Of a stretch of DNA of 64,000 nt, positions 25,223 through 34,140 are shown piece by piece. Position 1 is the first letter of the stretch, and each line of letters opens with the position of its first letter. Made by a program: the position numbers and the translations under genes. The stretch covers positions 457,616 to 521,615 of the forward strand of contig NZ_JAPWGY010000002.1 of assembly GCF_027214005.1 (NCBI RefSeq). Direction: 5' to 3'. This DNA is from Kiloniella laminariae (GTDB lineage Bacteria; Pseudomonadota; Alphaproteobacteria; Kiloniellales; Kiloniellaceae). The notes under the pieces were generated by a model. It had not been told where the DNA came from, made no database searches, and saw nothing but the letters and a program-made list of their open reading frames with translations.

Positions 25223-26886
25223 GTATTTACGGTGCCCTCTATTCAGGTGTATCAGGGCTTTCCGCCCAGAGTAACGCCATGGGGATGATTTCAGATAACA
25301 TCTCCAACGTGAATACCATTGGCTACAAAGGTGTTTCGGCCCGGTTCTCCACCCTGGTCGCCCAGTCTGCCAGTCAGACGAAGTATTCGCCCGGTGGCGT
25401 CCGTTCGGCCCCCCTTCGTAACATAGACAAGCAAGGACAGCTTCAGGCAACAGCAGCTGCCACTGACCTGGCCGTGGCCGGGAATGGTTTCTTTGTTGTT
25501 AGTGACCGTGCTGCAGCTGGCACCAACACCCAGTACCTCTTCACCCGTGCAGGATCGTTCCGACCTGATGCCAGCGGTGATCTGGTCAATGCTGGCGGAT
25601 ATTATCTCCAGGGATGGCCGATCACTACCGGCTCCACTCCGCCAACAAGTGCGGCCACAACCGCAGGCCTGTCAACGGTCAATATATCGAACCTGAATGG
25701 TGCAGCTCGCCCGACAACAAACCTCGAACTGGGGCTCAACCTGCCCTCGACTGGCGCAGTTCCTGTGGCCTCGACTGGCGTCTCCATGCAAGCCAACCTT
25801 TCCAGTACAGCCCTTGTAGGGGCGACAGAAACGGTTTCAACTGTTGTCTATGACTCCTTGGGGAATGCCCAGACTACGTCATTTCTCTGGACAAAAACAG
25901 CTGCTGATCAATGGTCGGTAACGCCTCAAAACCCCACCATCAACGGGGTGGCAAGTGGTAGTGTCGTCGGTGGACCCTATGTTGTAAACTTTAACCCGGG
26001 CACAGGGTTGCCAGATGCTCCGGTGCCTGCAGTTACACCGACGTACACCTGGAACTCCGGTGCGGCGGTTTCTCCTTTGACCGTCGATATTGGTTCAGCA
26101 GGCAGTACCAACCGCATGACCCAGATCGGTACAGTCTTTAACGCAACCCAGATCCTCCAGGTTGGCGGAACAGCACCAGCAGAACACACCGCAACAGTCC
26201 AGGTGTTTGACGATCTGGGTAACGCCCACAACATGGATCTGCTCTTTAGAAAAACCGGTTCAAACACCTGGGAAATGTTCCCCCAGAACCCGACTCTTAA
26301 TGGTGCAAGCAGTGGTACAGTAACACCTGCGATCCGAACCATTACCTTTGCCAGTGGACGCCCTGCGACAATCACCATGCCAGATCTGCAGATTGCCTGG
26401 AATCCCACCATCGGTGCAGCAGCCAGTACCATTGCCCTTGACCCTGGTACTATTGGACAGGCCGATGGGATCACCCAGTTCAGTGGGAACTTTGTCGTCA
26501 CCCAGATCGAGCAGGATGGTGTGACCTTCGGAAACTTCCGTGGTGTCTCGATCAGTGACGAAGGTATCGTTACTGCCCTGTTTGATAACGGAGAACAGCT
26601 TGATATATCCCAGCTTCCCCTTGCCCTGTTTCCAAACCCCAACGGATTGGAAGGTAGAACCGGGAACGCATATAGCCCAACCTCTGAGTCCGGAAACTTC
26701 CTGTTGAACCGTCCCAAAATCGGGGGGGCAGGCTTGCTGGCTTCAGCCTCGCTTGAAGCTTCCAACATCGATCTTGCTGAAGAATTCACCAACATGATCG
26801 TCACACAACGCGCCTATTCAGCCAGTGCAAAAATTATCACAACTGCTGACGAGATGCTGGATGAACTGATCAGAATCGCCAGATAA
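25219..26886 (+). CDS. flgE: Flagellar hook protein FlgE
   Basis: FlgE polymerises into the hook. The N-terminus has the axial-protein signature (YGALYSGVSGLSAQSNAMGMISDNISNVNTIGYKG), and the C-terminus has the matching helix (ASNIDLAEEFTNMIVTQRAYSASAKIITTADEMLDELIRI). The length of 555 residues reflects an enlarged central region with two related segments (VSTVVYDSLGNAQTTSF and ATVQVFDDLGNAHNMDL). AGGGAG precedes the ATG. A strong terminator follows. Confidence 0.96.
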   Translation: MSIYGALYSGVSGLSAQSNAMGMISDNISNVNTIGYKGVSARFSTLVAQSASQTKYSPGGVRSAPLRNIDKQGQLQATAAATDLAVAGNGFFVVSDRAAAGTNTQYLFTRAGSFRPDASGDLVNAGGYYLQGWPITTGSTPPTSAATTAGLSTVNISNLNGAARPTTNLELGLNLPSTGAVPVASTGVSMQANLSSTALVGATETVSTVVYDSLGNAQTTSFLWTKTAADQWSVTPQNPTINGVASGSVVGGPYVVNFNPGTGLPDAPVPAVTPTYTWNSGAAVSPLTVDIGSAGSTNRMTQIGTVFNATQILQVGGTAPAEHTATVQVFDDLGNAHNMDLLFRKTGSNTWEMFPQNPTLNGASSGTVTPAIRTITFASGRPATITMPDLQIAWNPTIGAAASTIALDPGTIGQADGITQFSGNFVVTQIEQDGVTFGNFRGVSISDEGIVTALFDNGEQLDISQLPLALFPNPNGLEGRTGNAYSPTSESGNFLLNRPKIGGAGLLASASLEASNIDLAEEFTNMIVTQRAYSASAKIITTADEMLDELIRIAR

Positions 26887-26918
26887 AAAGTAAGCTAAGA
26901 TTTATAAAATATATTTTC

Positions 26919-26952
26919 AAGCGGTCACTCCTGGCGAGTGGCCGCTTTTTTG
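26919..26952 (+). terminator. Rho-independent terminator after flgE
   Basis: A 12-bp stem with one G-T pair (26919-26930 with 26936-26947), a 5-nt loop and a run of T. It ends the fliK-flgD-flgE unit. Confidence 0.92.
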
Positions 26953-27093
26953 TACCTAGATCTTTGTGTTCAAAGATAAAAAATAAAATACATAAAATTT
27001 AAGATAAATTGTCTAAATTATTGATATTAATAGTTTTTCAATATCCATGCGTTAAAAAGGTCCTGCTATTCGATAGAACCGGAGACCGACACG

Positions 27094-27399
27094 ATGCCGT
27101 CTAGCAGCTTAAAGCGACGGGCAGCTGTTTCAGATACAACAACTTTGCCACTCTCACTCGACGACCTTCCTCCCCCAGAAACCAAACGCTGGGTGATCCG
27201 GCGCAAGGCTCAGGTAGTCGCAGGTGTACGGACAGGCCTGATCAGCCTTGAAGATGCCTGCAAGCGATACAAGCTGTCGCTGGAAGAGTTTCTCTCCTGG
27301 CAGAGACTTATTGAAAATCACGGTTTACGCGGCTTGAGGACAACGCGTCTTCAGCAATACAGAAACGACGCAGAAACAAAATCTTCGGCTAAAATCTGA
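27094..27399 (+). CDS. sciP: SciP, small CtrA-inhibitory protein (DUF1153)
   Basis: SciP is a small helix-turn-helix protein that binds CtrA at promoters in Caulobacter and blocks RNA polymerase recruitment in G1. The 101-residue product carries the DUF1153 core: LPPPETKRWVIRRKAQVVAGV, then LISLEDACKRYKLSLEEFLSWQRLIENHGLRGLRTTRLQQYR. The HTH lies in the second segment. GGAG stands about eight bases before the ATG. It is separated from flgE by a terminator and precedes the fliF promoter region, so it is probably its own unit. Its target CtrA is encoded 14 kb away. Confidence 0.9.
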   Translation: MPSSSLKRRAAVSDTTTLPLSLDDLPPPETKRWVIRRKAQVVAGVRTGLISLEDACKRYKLSLEEFLSWQRLIENHGLRGLRTTRLQQYRNDAETKSSAKI

Positions 27400-27528
27400 A
27401 TTTCTGGGAAGCACTATAGCTGGAATTAAAAATTTATTTTCTCAAGGGATCAACATTTACAGATCCACAATAGATACCTTAAGTCTAAGCAATTGTAACT
27501 TATCAAGAATAGCTCAAAACACCCTCCC

Positions 27529-27563
27529 GGCAATTTTTTCCTACCACTAGGCAATTTTTTCCT
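27529..27563. promoter_or_regulatory. Direct repeat GGCAATTTTTTCCT upstream of fliF (predicted FlbD sites)
   Basis: Two identical 14-bp copies at 27529-27542 and 27550-27563, exactly 21 bp apart (two helical turns). The second ends three bases before the CtrA box. In Caulobacter, FlbD represses fliF through ftr4, which overlaps the fliF promoter. Confidence 0.6.
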
Positions 27564-27566
27564 TTG

Positions 27567-27582
27567 TTAACGTCCTCTTTAC
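27567..27582. promoter_or_regulatory. CtrA box upstream of fliF
   Basis: TTAAC-N6-TTTAC, one mismatch from the CtrA full site (TTAAC-N6-TTAAC). It lies 75-90 bp upstream of the fliF start. fliF is a known CtrA target in Caulobacter. Confidence 0.65.
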
Positions 27583-27656
27583 CGAATAACTATAGGTTTA
27601 TGTAAGCAGGTTTTGTTACCTGCTGATGGCTTGTTAACAATTCGGACTTAGCGGCA

Positions 27657-29411
27657 GTGAACACATTCGTTGATACATTGAAAAATCTCGGCCCCATCCG
27701 GCTGGGGATAATGGCTGCAGTTGCTGCGGCGATTATTGCGTTTTTCATATACCTCACAGGTCGTGTTGCCACACCCGAGATGGCCTTGCTCTATGGTGAT
27801 CTGGATCCTCAGGAAAGCGGCCAGATTATCAGCGAGCTTGAACAGCTGGAAATTCCCTACAAACTTTCTCCTGCGGGCAATACCATTTATGTTCCCGGTA
27901 ATCAGGTTGCCAGAATGCGGGTTGCCATGGCTGAAAAGGGTCTCCCCAGCGGAGGATCAATCGGCTATGAGATTTTTGACCAGTCAGAAGCCCTTGGCAC
28001 AACCAGCTTTGTCCAGAACATCAATCACCTCAGAGCGCTTGAAGGCGAACTGTCCCGAACCGTCAAATCAATAACCCGAATCAAACAGGCCCGGGTCCAT
28101 CTCGTCCTGCCGCAAAGAGAACTCTTCAGCCGGGACAAACAGTCCCCGACGGCCTCCGTGGTTGTGACGACACAGGGCAGTTTCCTGCTGGACAAACAAC
28201 AGATCCTCTCGATACAGCACCTGATAGCCGCCGCGGTACCCGGCATGAAACCCAACAATGTTTCAATTATTGATGACAAGGGAAATCTCCTTGCCCGTGG
28301 TGGGGACGAAGGTGATCTGAACCAGTTGACCAGTACGGCCGACGAGCGTCGCGTGGCTTACGAAACCCGATTGATGCGCACGGTTGAAGAATTGCTGGAA
28401 CGCTATGTGGGTCGCGGCAATGCCCGGGTTCAGATTACCGCAGAAATGGATTTTGATCGCGTTACTGAAAACTCAGAAACTTTCGATCCTGACGGGCAGG
28501 TCATCCTCTCGACCCAGACAGTCGAGGAAAGTGCCAACGAGGCAGATAACGCCGGCAATGATGGCATAACTGTCGGCAACAACCTTCCAGATGCCAACCT
28601 GGGCCAGCTTGGTGCCGCCGGTGGAGCCCAGAGCAACTCTTCGCGTACAGAAGAAACCGTCAACTACGAAAACTCCAAGATTATCAAGACCCGTGTTCAC
28701 GAAACCGGATCTATCCGGCGTCTTTCCGTTGCCGTTCTGGTCAATGACATCAGTACAATTGCAGAGGATGGTACCCGCACATTCGAAACCAGAAGCCCGG
28801 AAGAAGTTGCTTCACTCGATGCTATTGTCCGCTCGGCAGTCGGGTTTGATGAAACCCGGGGAGACAAGGTCGAGATTGCCAACTTCCGCTTTGCCGATGT
28901 TGATCCCCTGCTCTTGCCAGAAGACGGCCTCCTCGGAATGGGCAAGGAAGACATGATGCGTTTTGCAGAACTCTTTGTCCTTGGCGTCGTCGCAATTCTC
29001 ATCCTGCTACTGGTCGTTCGTCCTCTGGTCAGCCGGGTAATCGATGGTGATTTCGCCCCCTCTGGCGAAGGTGGCAGCGGAACAATTACAGTAACCGGCC
29101 CGAATGGACAGCCAATGGTTGTTGCCGCCCCTCCAGGAATGGCTGGATCTCCCCTCATTCCGGGAATGCCTGCACAAATCGGGGCCGATGGTACACCACT
29201 TCTCATCTCGCAAGGATCAGAGGGGGCCATGACCCAGTCTGACAGTGAGAAAGTATCCTCTGAAATTGAACAGATGATCGACATGAACAAGGTCGAGGGT
29301 CGTGTCAGGGCTTCTTCTTTGAACAAGATTGGCGAGATTGTCGAAAAACACCCGGAAGAAGCCGTTCAGATTATTCGCGGTTGGCTGTATCAGGAAAGAA
29401 ACAAGGGCTGA
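27657..29411 (+). CDS. fliF: Flagellar MS-ring protein FliF
   Basis: FliF builds the inner-membrane MS-ring, the platform for the rotor and export gate. The 584-residue product has a first membrane helix (residues about 14-32, LGIMAAVAAAIIAFFIYLT), the YscJ/FliF periplasmic domains (MALLYGDLDPQESGQIISELE ... VARMRVAMAEKGLPSGGSIGYEIFD), the second membrane helix near residue 445 (LFVLGVVAILILLLVVRPL), and a C-terminal FliG-binding tail (ASSLNKIGEIVEKHPEEAVQIIRGWLYQE). The start is a GTG. It is the first gene of a run through the FliK-like gene at 39599. Confidence 0.96.
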   Translation: MNTFVDTLKNLGPIRLGIMAAVAAAIIAFFIYLTGRVATPEMALLYGDLDPQESGQIISELEQLEIPYKLSPAGNTIYVPGNQVARMRVAMAEKGLPSGGSIGYEIFDQSEALGTTSFVQNINHLRALEGELSRTVKSITRIKQARVHLVLPQRELFSRDKQSPTASVVVTTQGSFLLDKQQILSIQHLIAAAVPGMKPNNVSIIDDKGNLLARGGDEGDLNQLTSTADERRVAYETRLMRTVEELLERYVGRGNARVQITAEMDFDRVTENSETFDPDGQVILSTQTVEESANEADNAGNDGITVGNNLPDANLGQLGAAGGAQSNSSRTEETVNYENSKIIKTRVHETGSIRRLSVAVLVNDISTIAEDGTRTFETRSPEEVASLDAIVRSAVGFDETRGDKVEIANFRFADVDPLLLPEDGLLGMGKEDMMRFAELFVLGVVAILILLLVVRPLVSRVIDGDFAPSGEGGSGTITVTGPNGQPMVVAAPPGMAGSPLIPGMPAQIGADGTPLLISQGSEGAMTQSDSEKVSSEIEQMIDMNKVEGRVRASSLNKIGEIVEKHPEEAVQIIRGWLYQERNKG

Positions 29412-29456
29412 TCCTGCTTCGCAACGACATTTGAAATACCAGTAAAGAGCAAGCAT

Positions 29457-30467
29457 ATGCGCGACGACTACAGAACAATGACCGGCCCCGAGAAAGCAGC
29501 GCTTTTGGTGATGGCCCTTGGTGAGTCCCAAACTGCTCAGATTTTTGCGCTGATGGAAGACGATGAAATCCGAGAACTGTCACAGATCATGGCAACACTC
29601 GGAACCGTGAGTGCGCAGTTGATCGAACGTCTGCTTGTTGAATTTGCGGATCAGATCTCGACCACCGGGACGATTGTCGGTAGTTACGACAGTACCGAGC
29701 GCCTGCTGATGAAAGTGCTTGATCGGGACCGCGTTGATACCATCATGGAAGAAATCCGTGGCCCTGCGGGTCGGACCATGTGGGAAAAACTGGCCAACGT
29801 TAACGAAAACGTCCTCGCGAACTATTTGAAAAACGAATACCCCCAGACTGTTGCCGTGATCCTTTCCAAAGTAAAACCTGAACATGCTTCAAGGGTTTTG
29901 GGTCTGCTGCCCGAACCCTTTGCCATGGAGGTCGTGATGCGTATGTTGCGGATGGAAGCAGTGCAGAAGGATGTCCTTGACGATGTTGAACGCACGCTGA
30001 GAAACGAGTTCATGTCCAACCTTGCCCGAACAAACCGTCGGGATTCTCACGAGATGATGGCCGATATCTTCAACTTCCTTGACCGGAATGTGGAGAGCCG
30101 CTTTATGAATGCCCTCGAAGAACGCAACAAGGATTCCGCAGAACGAATCAAGGCTCTGATGTTTACCTTCGAGGATCTCAGCAATCTTGATCCAGGCGGG
30201 GTCCAGACTCTTCTCAGCGCGGCTGAAAAAGACAAGTTGGCCATTGCTCTCAAAGGTTCCTCCGAAACTTTGCGCGAACTGTTCTTCTCCAACATGTCAG
30301 AACGTGCAGCAAAGATTATGAAAGAAGACATGCAGGCAATGGGCCCCATCCGGCTTAAGGATGTTGATGAAGCCCAGATGTACATGGTCACAATCGCAAA
30401 AGATCTGGCTGAAAAAGGGGACATCGTACTCGCTGATTCCAAAGGCGAAGACGAGCTGGTCTATTAG
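29457..30467 (+). CDS. fliG: Flagellar motor switch protein FliG
   Basis: FliG couples the stator to the rotor and takes part in direction switching. The 336-residue product has the N-terminal FliF-binding domain, the middle [13 protein letters not shown] motif and the C-terminal torque domain ([37 protein letters not shown]). The middle motif reads EYPQ where enteric FliG has EHPQ. The charged residues of the torque helix are retained. It follows fliF by 45 bases. Confidence 0.95.
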   Translation: MRDDYRTMTGPEKAALLVMALGESQTAQIFALMEDDEIRELSQIMATLGTVSAQLIERLLVEFADQISTTGTIVGSYDSTERLLMKVLDRDRVDTIMEEIRGPAGRTMWEKLANVNENVLANYLKNEYPQTVAVILSKVKPEHASRVLGLLPEPFAMEVVMRMLRMEAVQKDVLDDVERTLRNEFMSNLARTNRRDSHEMMADIFNFLDRNVESRFMNALEERNKDSAERIKALMFTFEDLSNLDPGGVQTLLSAAEKDKLAIALKGSSETLRELFFSNMSERAAKIMKEDMQAMGPIRLKDVDEAQMYMVTIAKDLAEKGDIVLADSKGEDELVY

Positions 30468-30478
30468 GAGACGCATCA

Positions 30479-31279
30479 GTGTCACAGCCAAATTCGAAAT
30501 TTCTCTTTAATAACTCTTTCGAAAAAAAAGAAGGGTCAGGGAAAACTGCCAGCAACAAAAACGGTGGTTTTGTTAGTGATAAAACCAGCCTGGCCGAAAA
30601 GGAGGCTCCGCCACCTGCCCCCGAGGAAGCCTTGTCTGTCCCTGAAGAGACAATGCCACTGCAGGAAGTAGAGTTACTTAGACAGGCAGCCTATGATGAG
30701 GGAATGGCTGCTGGCCGAAATGAAGCCATGGAACAGGCTGCGCAGATGAATGAAGCCCTGACACGGCAGGCGCTAGACACAGTCGCTCAACAGCTGGCCA
30801 CGATAGAAAAGGAATACTCGGGCAAGGTCGAGGAACTGCAAACGGTAACTCTGGACATTGCCATGAAAGCAATAAAAAAACTGTTTCCGACCCTGGACAA
30901 AACCAGAGGACTTGAAGAAATCACTCTTGTCTTTAAGGAGTGCCTGGATCGTCTTCCCCAAGAGCCTCGTCTGGTAGTTCGTGTTGCGGACACCATTCTT
31001 GATGATGTCCAGACCCAGCTGCAAAAAATTGCAGGACAAAGCGGATTTACCGGCAGACTGGTGTTCCTTTCTGAACCAGCAATGCAGCCCGGTGATGTTC
31101 TGGTCGAATGGGCAGAGGGTGGCGCAGAACGCAACAGTGCCGAGATGCTGGCAGAAATCGAAACAATTCTTAATCGGATAATCAAGCCGATAGAAGGACC
31201 CGGCCAGACCGGGAACAACACAGTGCCCAAGGATACTTCTGATACGACAGGTGCACCAACCAATGAGGTTGCCGAATGA
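30479..31279 (+). CDS. fliH: Flagellar assembly protein FliH
   Basis: FliH regulates the export ATPase FliI and docks it on the C-ring through FliN. The 266-residue product has an acidic, disordered N-terminus, then a coiled coil (YDEGMAAGRNEAMEQAAQMNEALTRQALDTVAQQLATIEKEY), and a weakly conserved C-terminal domain. The GTG start has AGGAG upstream, and its stop overlaps fliN by four bases (ATGA). Sequence similarity is low, as usual for FliH, and the call rests on coiled-coil architecture plus its position between fliG and fliN. Confidence 0.8.
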   Translation: MSQPNSKFLFNNSFEKKEGSGKTASNKNGGFVSDKTSLAEKEAPPPAPEEALSVPEETMPLQEVELLRQAAYDEGMAAGRNEAMEQAAQMNEALTRQALDTVAQQLATIEKEYSGKVEELQTVTLDIAMKAIKKLFPTLDKTRGLEEITLVFKECLDRLPQEPRLVVRVADTILDDVQTQLQKIAGQSGFTGRLVFLSEPAMQPGDVLVEWAEGGAERNSAEMLAEIETILNRIIKPIEGPGQTGNNTVPKDTSDTTGAPTNEVAE

Positions 31280-31650
31280 GTGACGAAGACACAGAAGATC
31301 AGACGATGGGTGCAGCAGACGATGCTTTCTCCTCCGCCCCTGACATGCCAGAGATGGAAGATGAATTCGACATGCCTGAGGCCGGTGGAAGACCGCCGAC
31401 CAATGCCAAAGAGCTTGAGGCTGTTTACGACATTCCTGTTCAGGTTTCAGCTATACTGGGCAAGGCGAATATGCAGGTCAGCCAGTTGCTGAAGCTTGGA
31501 CGCGGTGCCGTTATAGAACTCGACAGAAAAGTCGGGGAAGCCATCGACATCTATGTGAACAACCGTCTTGTTGCCCGTGGAGAGGTTGTTGTTGTGGAAA
31601 ACCGCCTGGGTGTCACCATGACAGAAATTATCAAGATGGATCGCAACTAG
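31276..31650 (+). CDS. fliN: Flagellar motor switch protein FliN
   Basis: FliN forms the base of the C-ring and binds FliH. The first 45 of 124 residues are acidic and disordered; the rest is the SpoA fold (VYDIPVQVSAILGKANMQVSQLLKLGRGAVIELDRKVGEAIDIYVNNRLVARGEVVVVENRLGVTMTEII), with the family GEAIDIYVNN. fliM is not in the window. It overlaps fliH by four bases. Confidence 0.93.
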   Translation: MSDEDTEDQTMGAADDAFSSAPDMPEMEDEFDMPEAGGRPPTNAKELEAVYDIPVQVSAILGKANMQVSQLLKLGRGAVIELDRKVGEAIDIYVNNRLVARGEVVVVENRLGVTMTEIIKMDRN

Positions 31651-31778
31651 GTTTTCTTCACAGGGATGAACCACAGAGGTTATCCATGGAATCACCTTCC
31701 ATGAAATGACACGGTGGAATGTCCTCTTGAAACAAACTCTGTGATTTTCATTAGAATTTTGATGGAGCAGCGCCTGAT

Positions 31779-32621
31779 ATGGCCAATACCACTACAACGA
31801 CACCAAGCACAGTTAGCCCGCAAGGCCCCAGCCGCCCACAATCAGAGGCCAAGGTTGACTATGCCACACTTGTCGGTATTGGAGGCGCTTTCCTGACAAT
31901 CCTGATTGCCATGTTCCTCGGTGGATCCGCAGGTTCGTTTTTTAACCTGCCCTCGATCCTCATTGTTATTGGCGGGACGTTTCTGGTCACGACAACATCA
32001 TTTACTTTTGATGAAATTGTCAGGGCCCAGAAAACCATGGTCAAGGCAGCGATCTATCATTCGGAAATGCCAAGTAATGCCGCCATGCAGGTCTTGTTTC
32101 TTGCCGATCAGGCCCGGCGAAACAGTATTCTCTCCCTGCAAAAACACCTTGTTGATATCAAAAACAGCGCCTTCCTGCACAGAGCGACCGGAATGCTTGT
32201 TGACGGGATCACTCCCGAGCAGCTTGAAGCTGTACTGGAACAGCAGGTACAGGCGATCCAGACCCGCCACCAGCGCGCCGCCAGTATTCTCAGGCGGGCC
32301 GGGGAAGTCGCCCCGGCCATGGGGCTGATTGGCACCCTTGTCGGGCTGGTTCAGATGCTGAGTAATCTGGAAGATCCCAGTACCATCGGCCCAAGTATGG
32401 CAGTGGCTCTGTTGACAACTTTTTATGGTGCAATCCTGTCCAACATGGTTTTCAACCCTCTTGCCGCCAAACTCGAGCGTATCTCGCAGGTTGAAGCAAC
32501 TGTTAACCAGATCTATGCGATCGGAATCTGCTCCATTGGACGCCAGGAAAACCCGAGGCGTCTGGAAATAATGATGAACACCATTCTCCCTCCAGACCAG
32601 AGAGTGAATTATTTTGATTGA
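31779..32621 (+). CDS. motA: Stator protein of the MotA/PomA family
   Basis: MotA-type proteins form the ion channel around MotB and push on FliG. The 280-residue product has a disordered Thr/Pro-rich N-terminal 25 residues, two N-terminal membrane helices (LVGIGGAFLTILIAMFLGG and FNLPSILIVIGGTFLVTTTSF), a cytoplasmic loop, and the conserved third and fourth helices (APAMGLIGTLVGLVQMLSNLEDPSTIGPSMAVALLTTFYGAILSN). The form is closer to the PomA/MotP branch than to enteric MotA. No motB-like partner gene is found in the window. GGAG precedes the ATG. Confidence 0.88.
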   Translation: MANTTTTTPSTVSPQGPSRPQSEAKVDYATLVGIGGAFLTILIAMFLGGSAGSFFNLPSILIVIGGTFLVTTTSFTFDEIVRAQKTMVKAAIYHSEMPSNAAMQVLFLADQARRNSILSLQKHLVDIKNSAFLHRATGMLVDGITPEQLEAVLEQQVQAIQTRHQRAASILRRAGEVAPAMGLIGTLVGLVQMLSNLEDPSTIGPSMAVALLTTFYGAILSNMVFNPLAAKLERISQVEATVNQIYAIGICSIGRQENPRRLEIMMNTILPPDQRVNYFD

Positions 32622-32660
32622 GCCGATCCACACAAAAATCGTCCACCAGGAGAGTAAATA

Positions 32661-34097
32661 ATGCGTCTATTGATTGTTGGCTCGCTTGAAGGTCACATGA
32701 TTACCGCCGGAAAAATCGCCTTTGAGCGAGGAGCTAAAGTGGCAACTGTCGATGATATAAACCAAGCCATGTCTTCGCTTCGTACCGGTCAGGGAGCAGA
32801 TCTGCTGCTGGTCGATATTGACCTCGACATCGATACCCTCTGCAAGAACCTTTTGGCCGAACGTTTTTCTGTGCCCGTTATTGCCTGCGGTATCGGCACA
32901 CAACCTTCGAAAGCCGGTGATGCAATCCGCTCTGGGGCAAAAGAGTACATTCCTCTGCCACCTGACGCCGAATTGATCGCCGCGGTTCTGGCCGCGGTTA
33001 CCGAAGAAACCACTGCTCTTGTTTTCAAGGACCCTGCTACCGCAGCCGTTTTACGGCTGGCAGAACAGATTGCTCCTTCTGATGCCAGTGTCCTGGTCAC
33101 AGGAGAAAGTGGAACCGGTAAAGAGGTCATGTCCCGTTATCTGCATTCAAAATCGAAACGGGCCAAAAATCACTTTATTTCTGTAAACTGCGCTGCAATC
33201 CCTGAAAATCTTTTGGAATCAGAGCTGTTTGGCCATGAAAAAGGTGCCTTTACCGGTGCTATTGCACGCCGTATCGGAAAATTTGAAGAAGCCAATGGCG
33301 GCACCTTGCTGCTGGATGAGATATCAGAGATGCATCCCCGCCTGCAGGCAAAGCTGTTGCGTGCGGTACAGGAGAGGGAAATTGATCGCGTTGGCGGAAC
33401 CCAGCCGATCAAGGTTGATATCCGCCTGCTGGCCACCTCGAACAGGAACCTGGAAGAGGAAGTCAAAAAAGGCAACTTCAGGGAAGATCTCTATTACCGC
33501 CTGAATGTGGTGAATATCGAGATGCCTGCGTTGCGGGAAAGGCCGCTGGATATCGAGATCCTGGCTGAACATTTCATTGGAAAATATGCGAAGTCCAACG
33601 GCATCGCCAAACCCGCCCTGACCCCCGAAGCCAAACATCAGCTTCTGCAACACCACTGGCGTGGAAACGTTCGCGAGCTGGAAAATACCATGCACCGAGC
33701 CGTACTGCTGTCTCGTGACAACCTGATCAGCCCTGAAGCAATCATGCTGACAGGAAGCGCCACCTTTGGACCAACACCAATCGCGACACCCTCGGTTCCG
33801 CCAGCAGTTCCCCCGGCAATTCCCGGATATCCTGCGCCTGGAAAAGCTGTTGCATCATCCCAACCGATGTCCGGTGCGGAAGCATCCGGGGGTGCAATGG
33901 TTGGAAGAACCGTCGCCGATGTGGAAAGGGATCTTATTCTGAACACACTGGACCATTGTCTGGGCAACAGAACCCATGCGGCAAATATTCTCGGAATTTC
34001 CATCCGGACCTTGAGAAACAAGCTGAAACTGTACAGCGAAGATGGGATTGAAATTACGGGACCGGGCGGTAATGACAGCCTGAGTCCCTCACTTTGA
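32661..34097 (+). CDS. flbD: Sigma-54-dependent flagellar regulator FlbD
   Basis: FlbD activates late flagellar sigma-54 promoters and represses early ones. The 478-residue product has an N-terminal receiver-like domain (1-110) that lacks the usual pair of acidic residues (LLIVGSLEG where receivers have V-D-D), an AAA+ domain with Walker A GESGTGKE, GAFTGA and the arginine finger region (REDLYYRLNVVNIEMPALRERP), a Pro-rich linker, and a C-terminal Fis-type HTH (THAANILGISIRTLRNKLKLY). The degenerate receiver fits control by FliX rather than by phosphorylation. AGGAGAG precedes the ATG. Confidence 0.93.
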   Translation: MRLLIVGSLEGHMITAGKIAFERGAKVATVDDINQAMSSLRTGQGADLLLVDIDLDIDTLCKNLLAERFSVPVIACGIGTQPSKAGDAIRSGAKEYIPLPPDAELIAAVLAAVTEETTALVFKDPATAAVLRLAEQIAPSDASVLVTGESGTGKEVMSRYLHSKSKRAKNHFISVNCAAIPENLLESELFGHEKGAFTGAIARRIGKFEEANGGTLLLDEISEMHPRLQAKLLRAVQEREIDRVGGTQPIKVDIRLLATSNRNLEEEVKKGNFREDLYYRLNVVNIEMPALRERPLDIEILAEHFIGKYAKSNGIAKPALTPEAKHQLLQHHWRGNVRELENTMHRAVLLSRDNLISPEAIMLTGSATFGPTPIATPSVPPAVPPAIPGYPAPGKAVASSQPMSGAEASGGAMVGRTVADVERDLILNTLDHCLGNRTHAANILGISIRTLRNKLKLYSEDGIEITGPGGNDSLSPSL

Positions 34098-34140
34098 GAC
34101 ACGGCCAGATTAGTTTTCTTTTAAGGGTGATACGACTTCT

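Noticed and set aside
25977..26804. 275-codon minus-strand ORF inside flgE
   Set aside because: Antisense shadow of flgE; no start signal or family similarity.
31685..31703. Dyad CATGGAA-N5-TTCCATG upstream of motA
   Set aside because: Perfect but short and isolated; with no second copy it could be chance, so it is only noted here.
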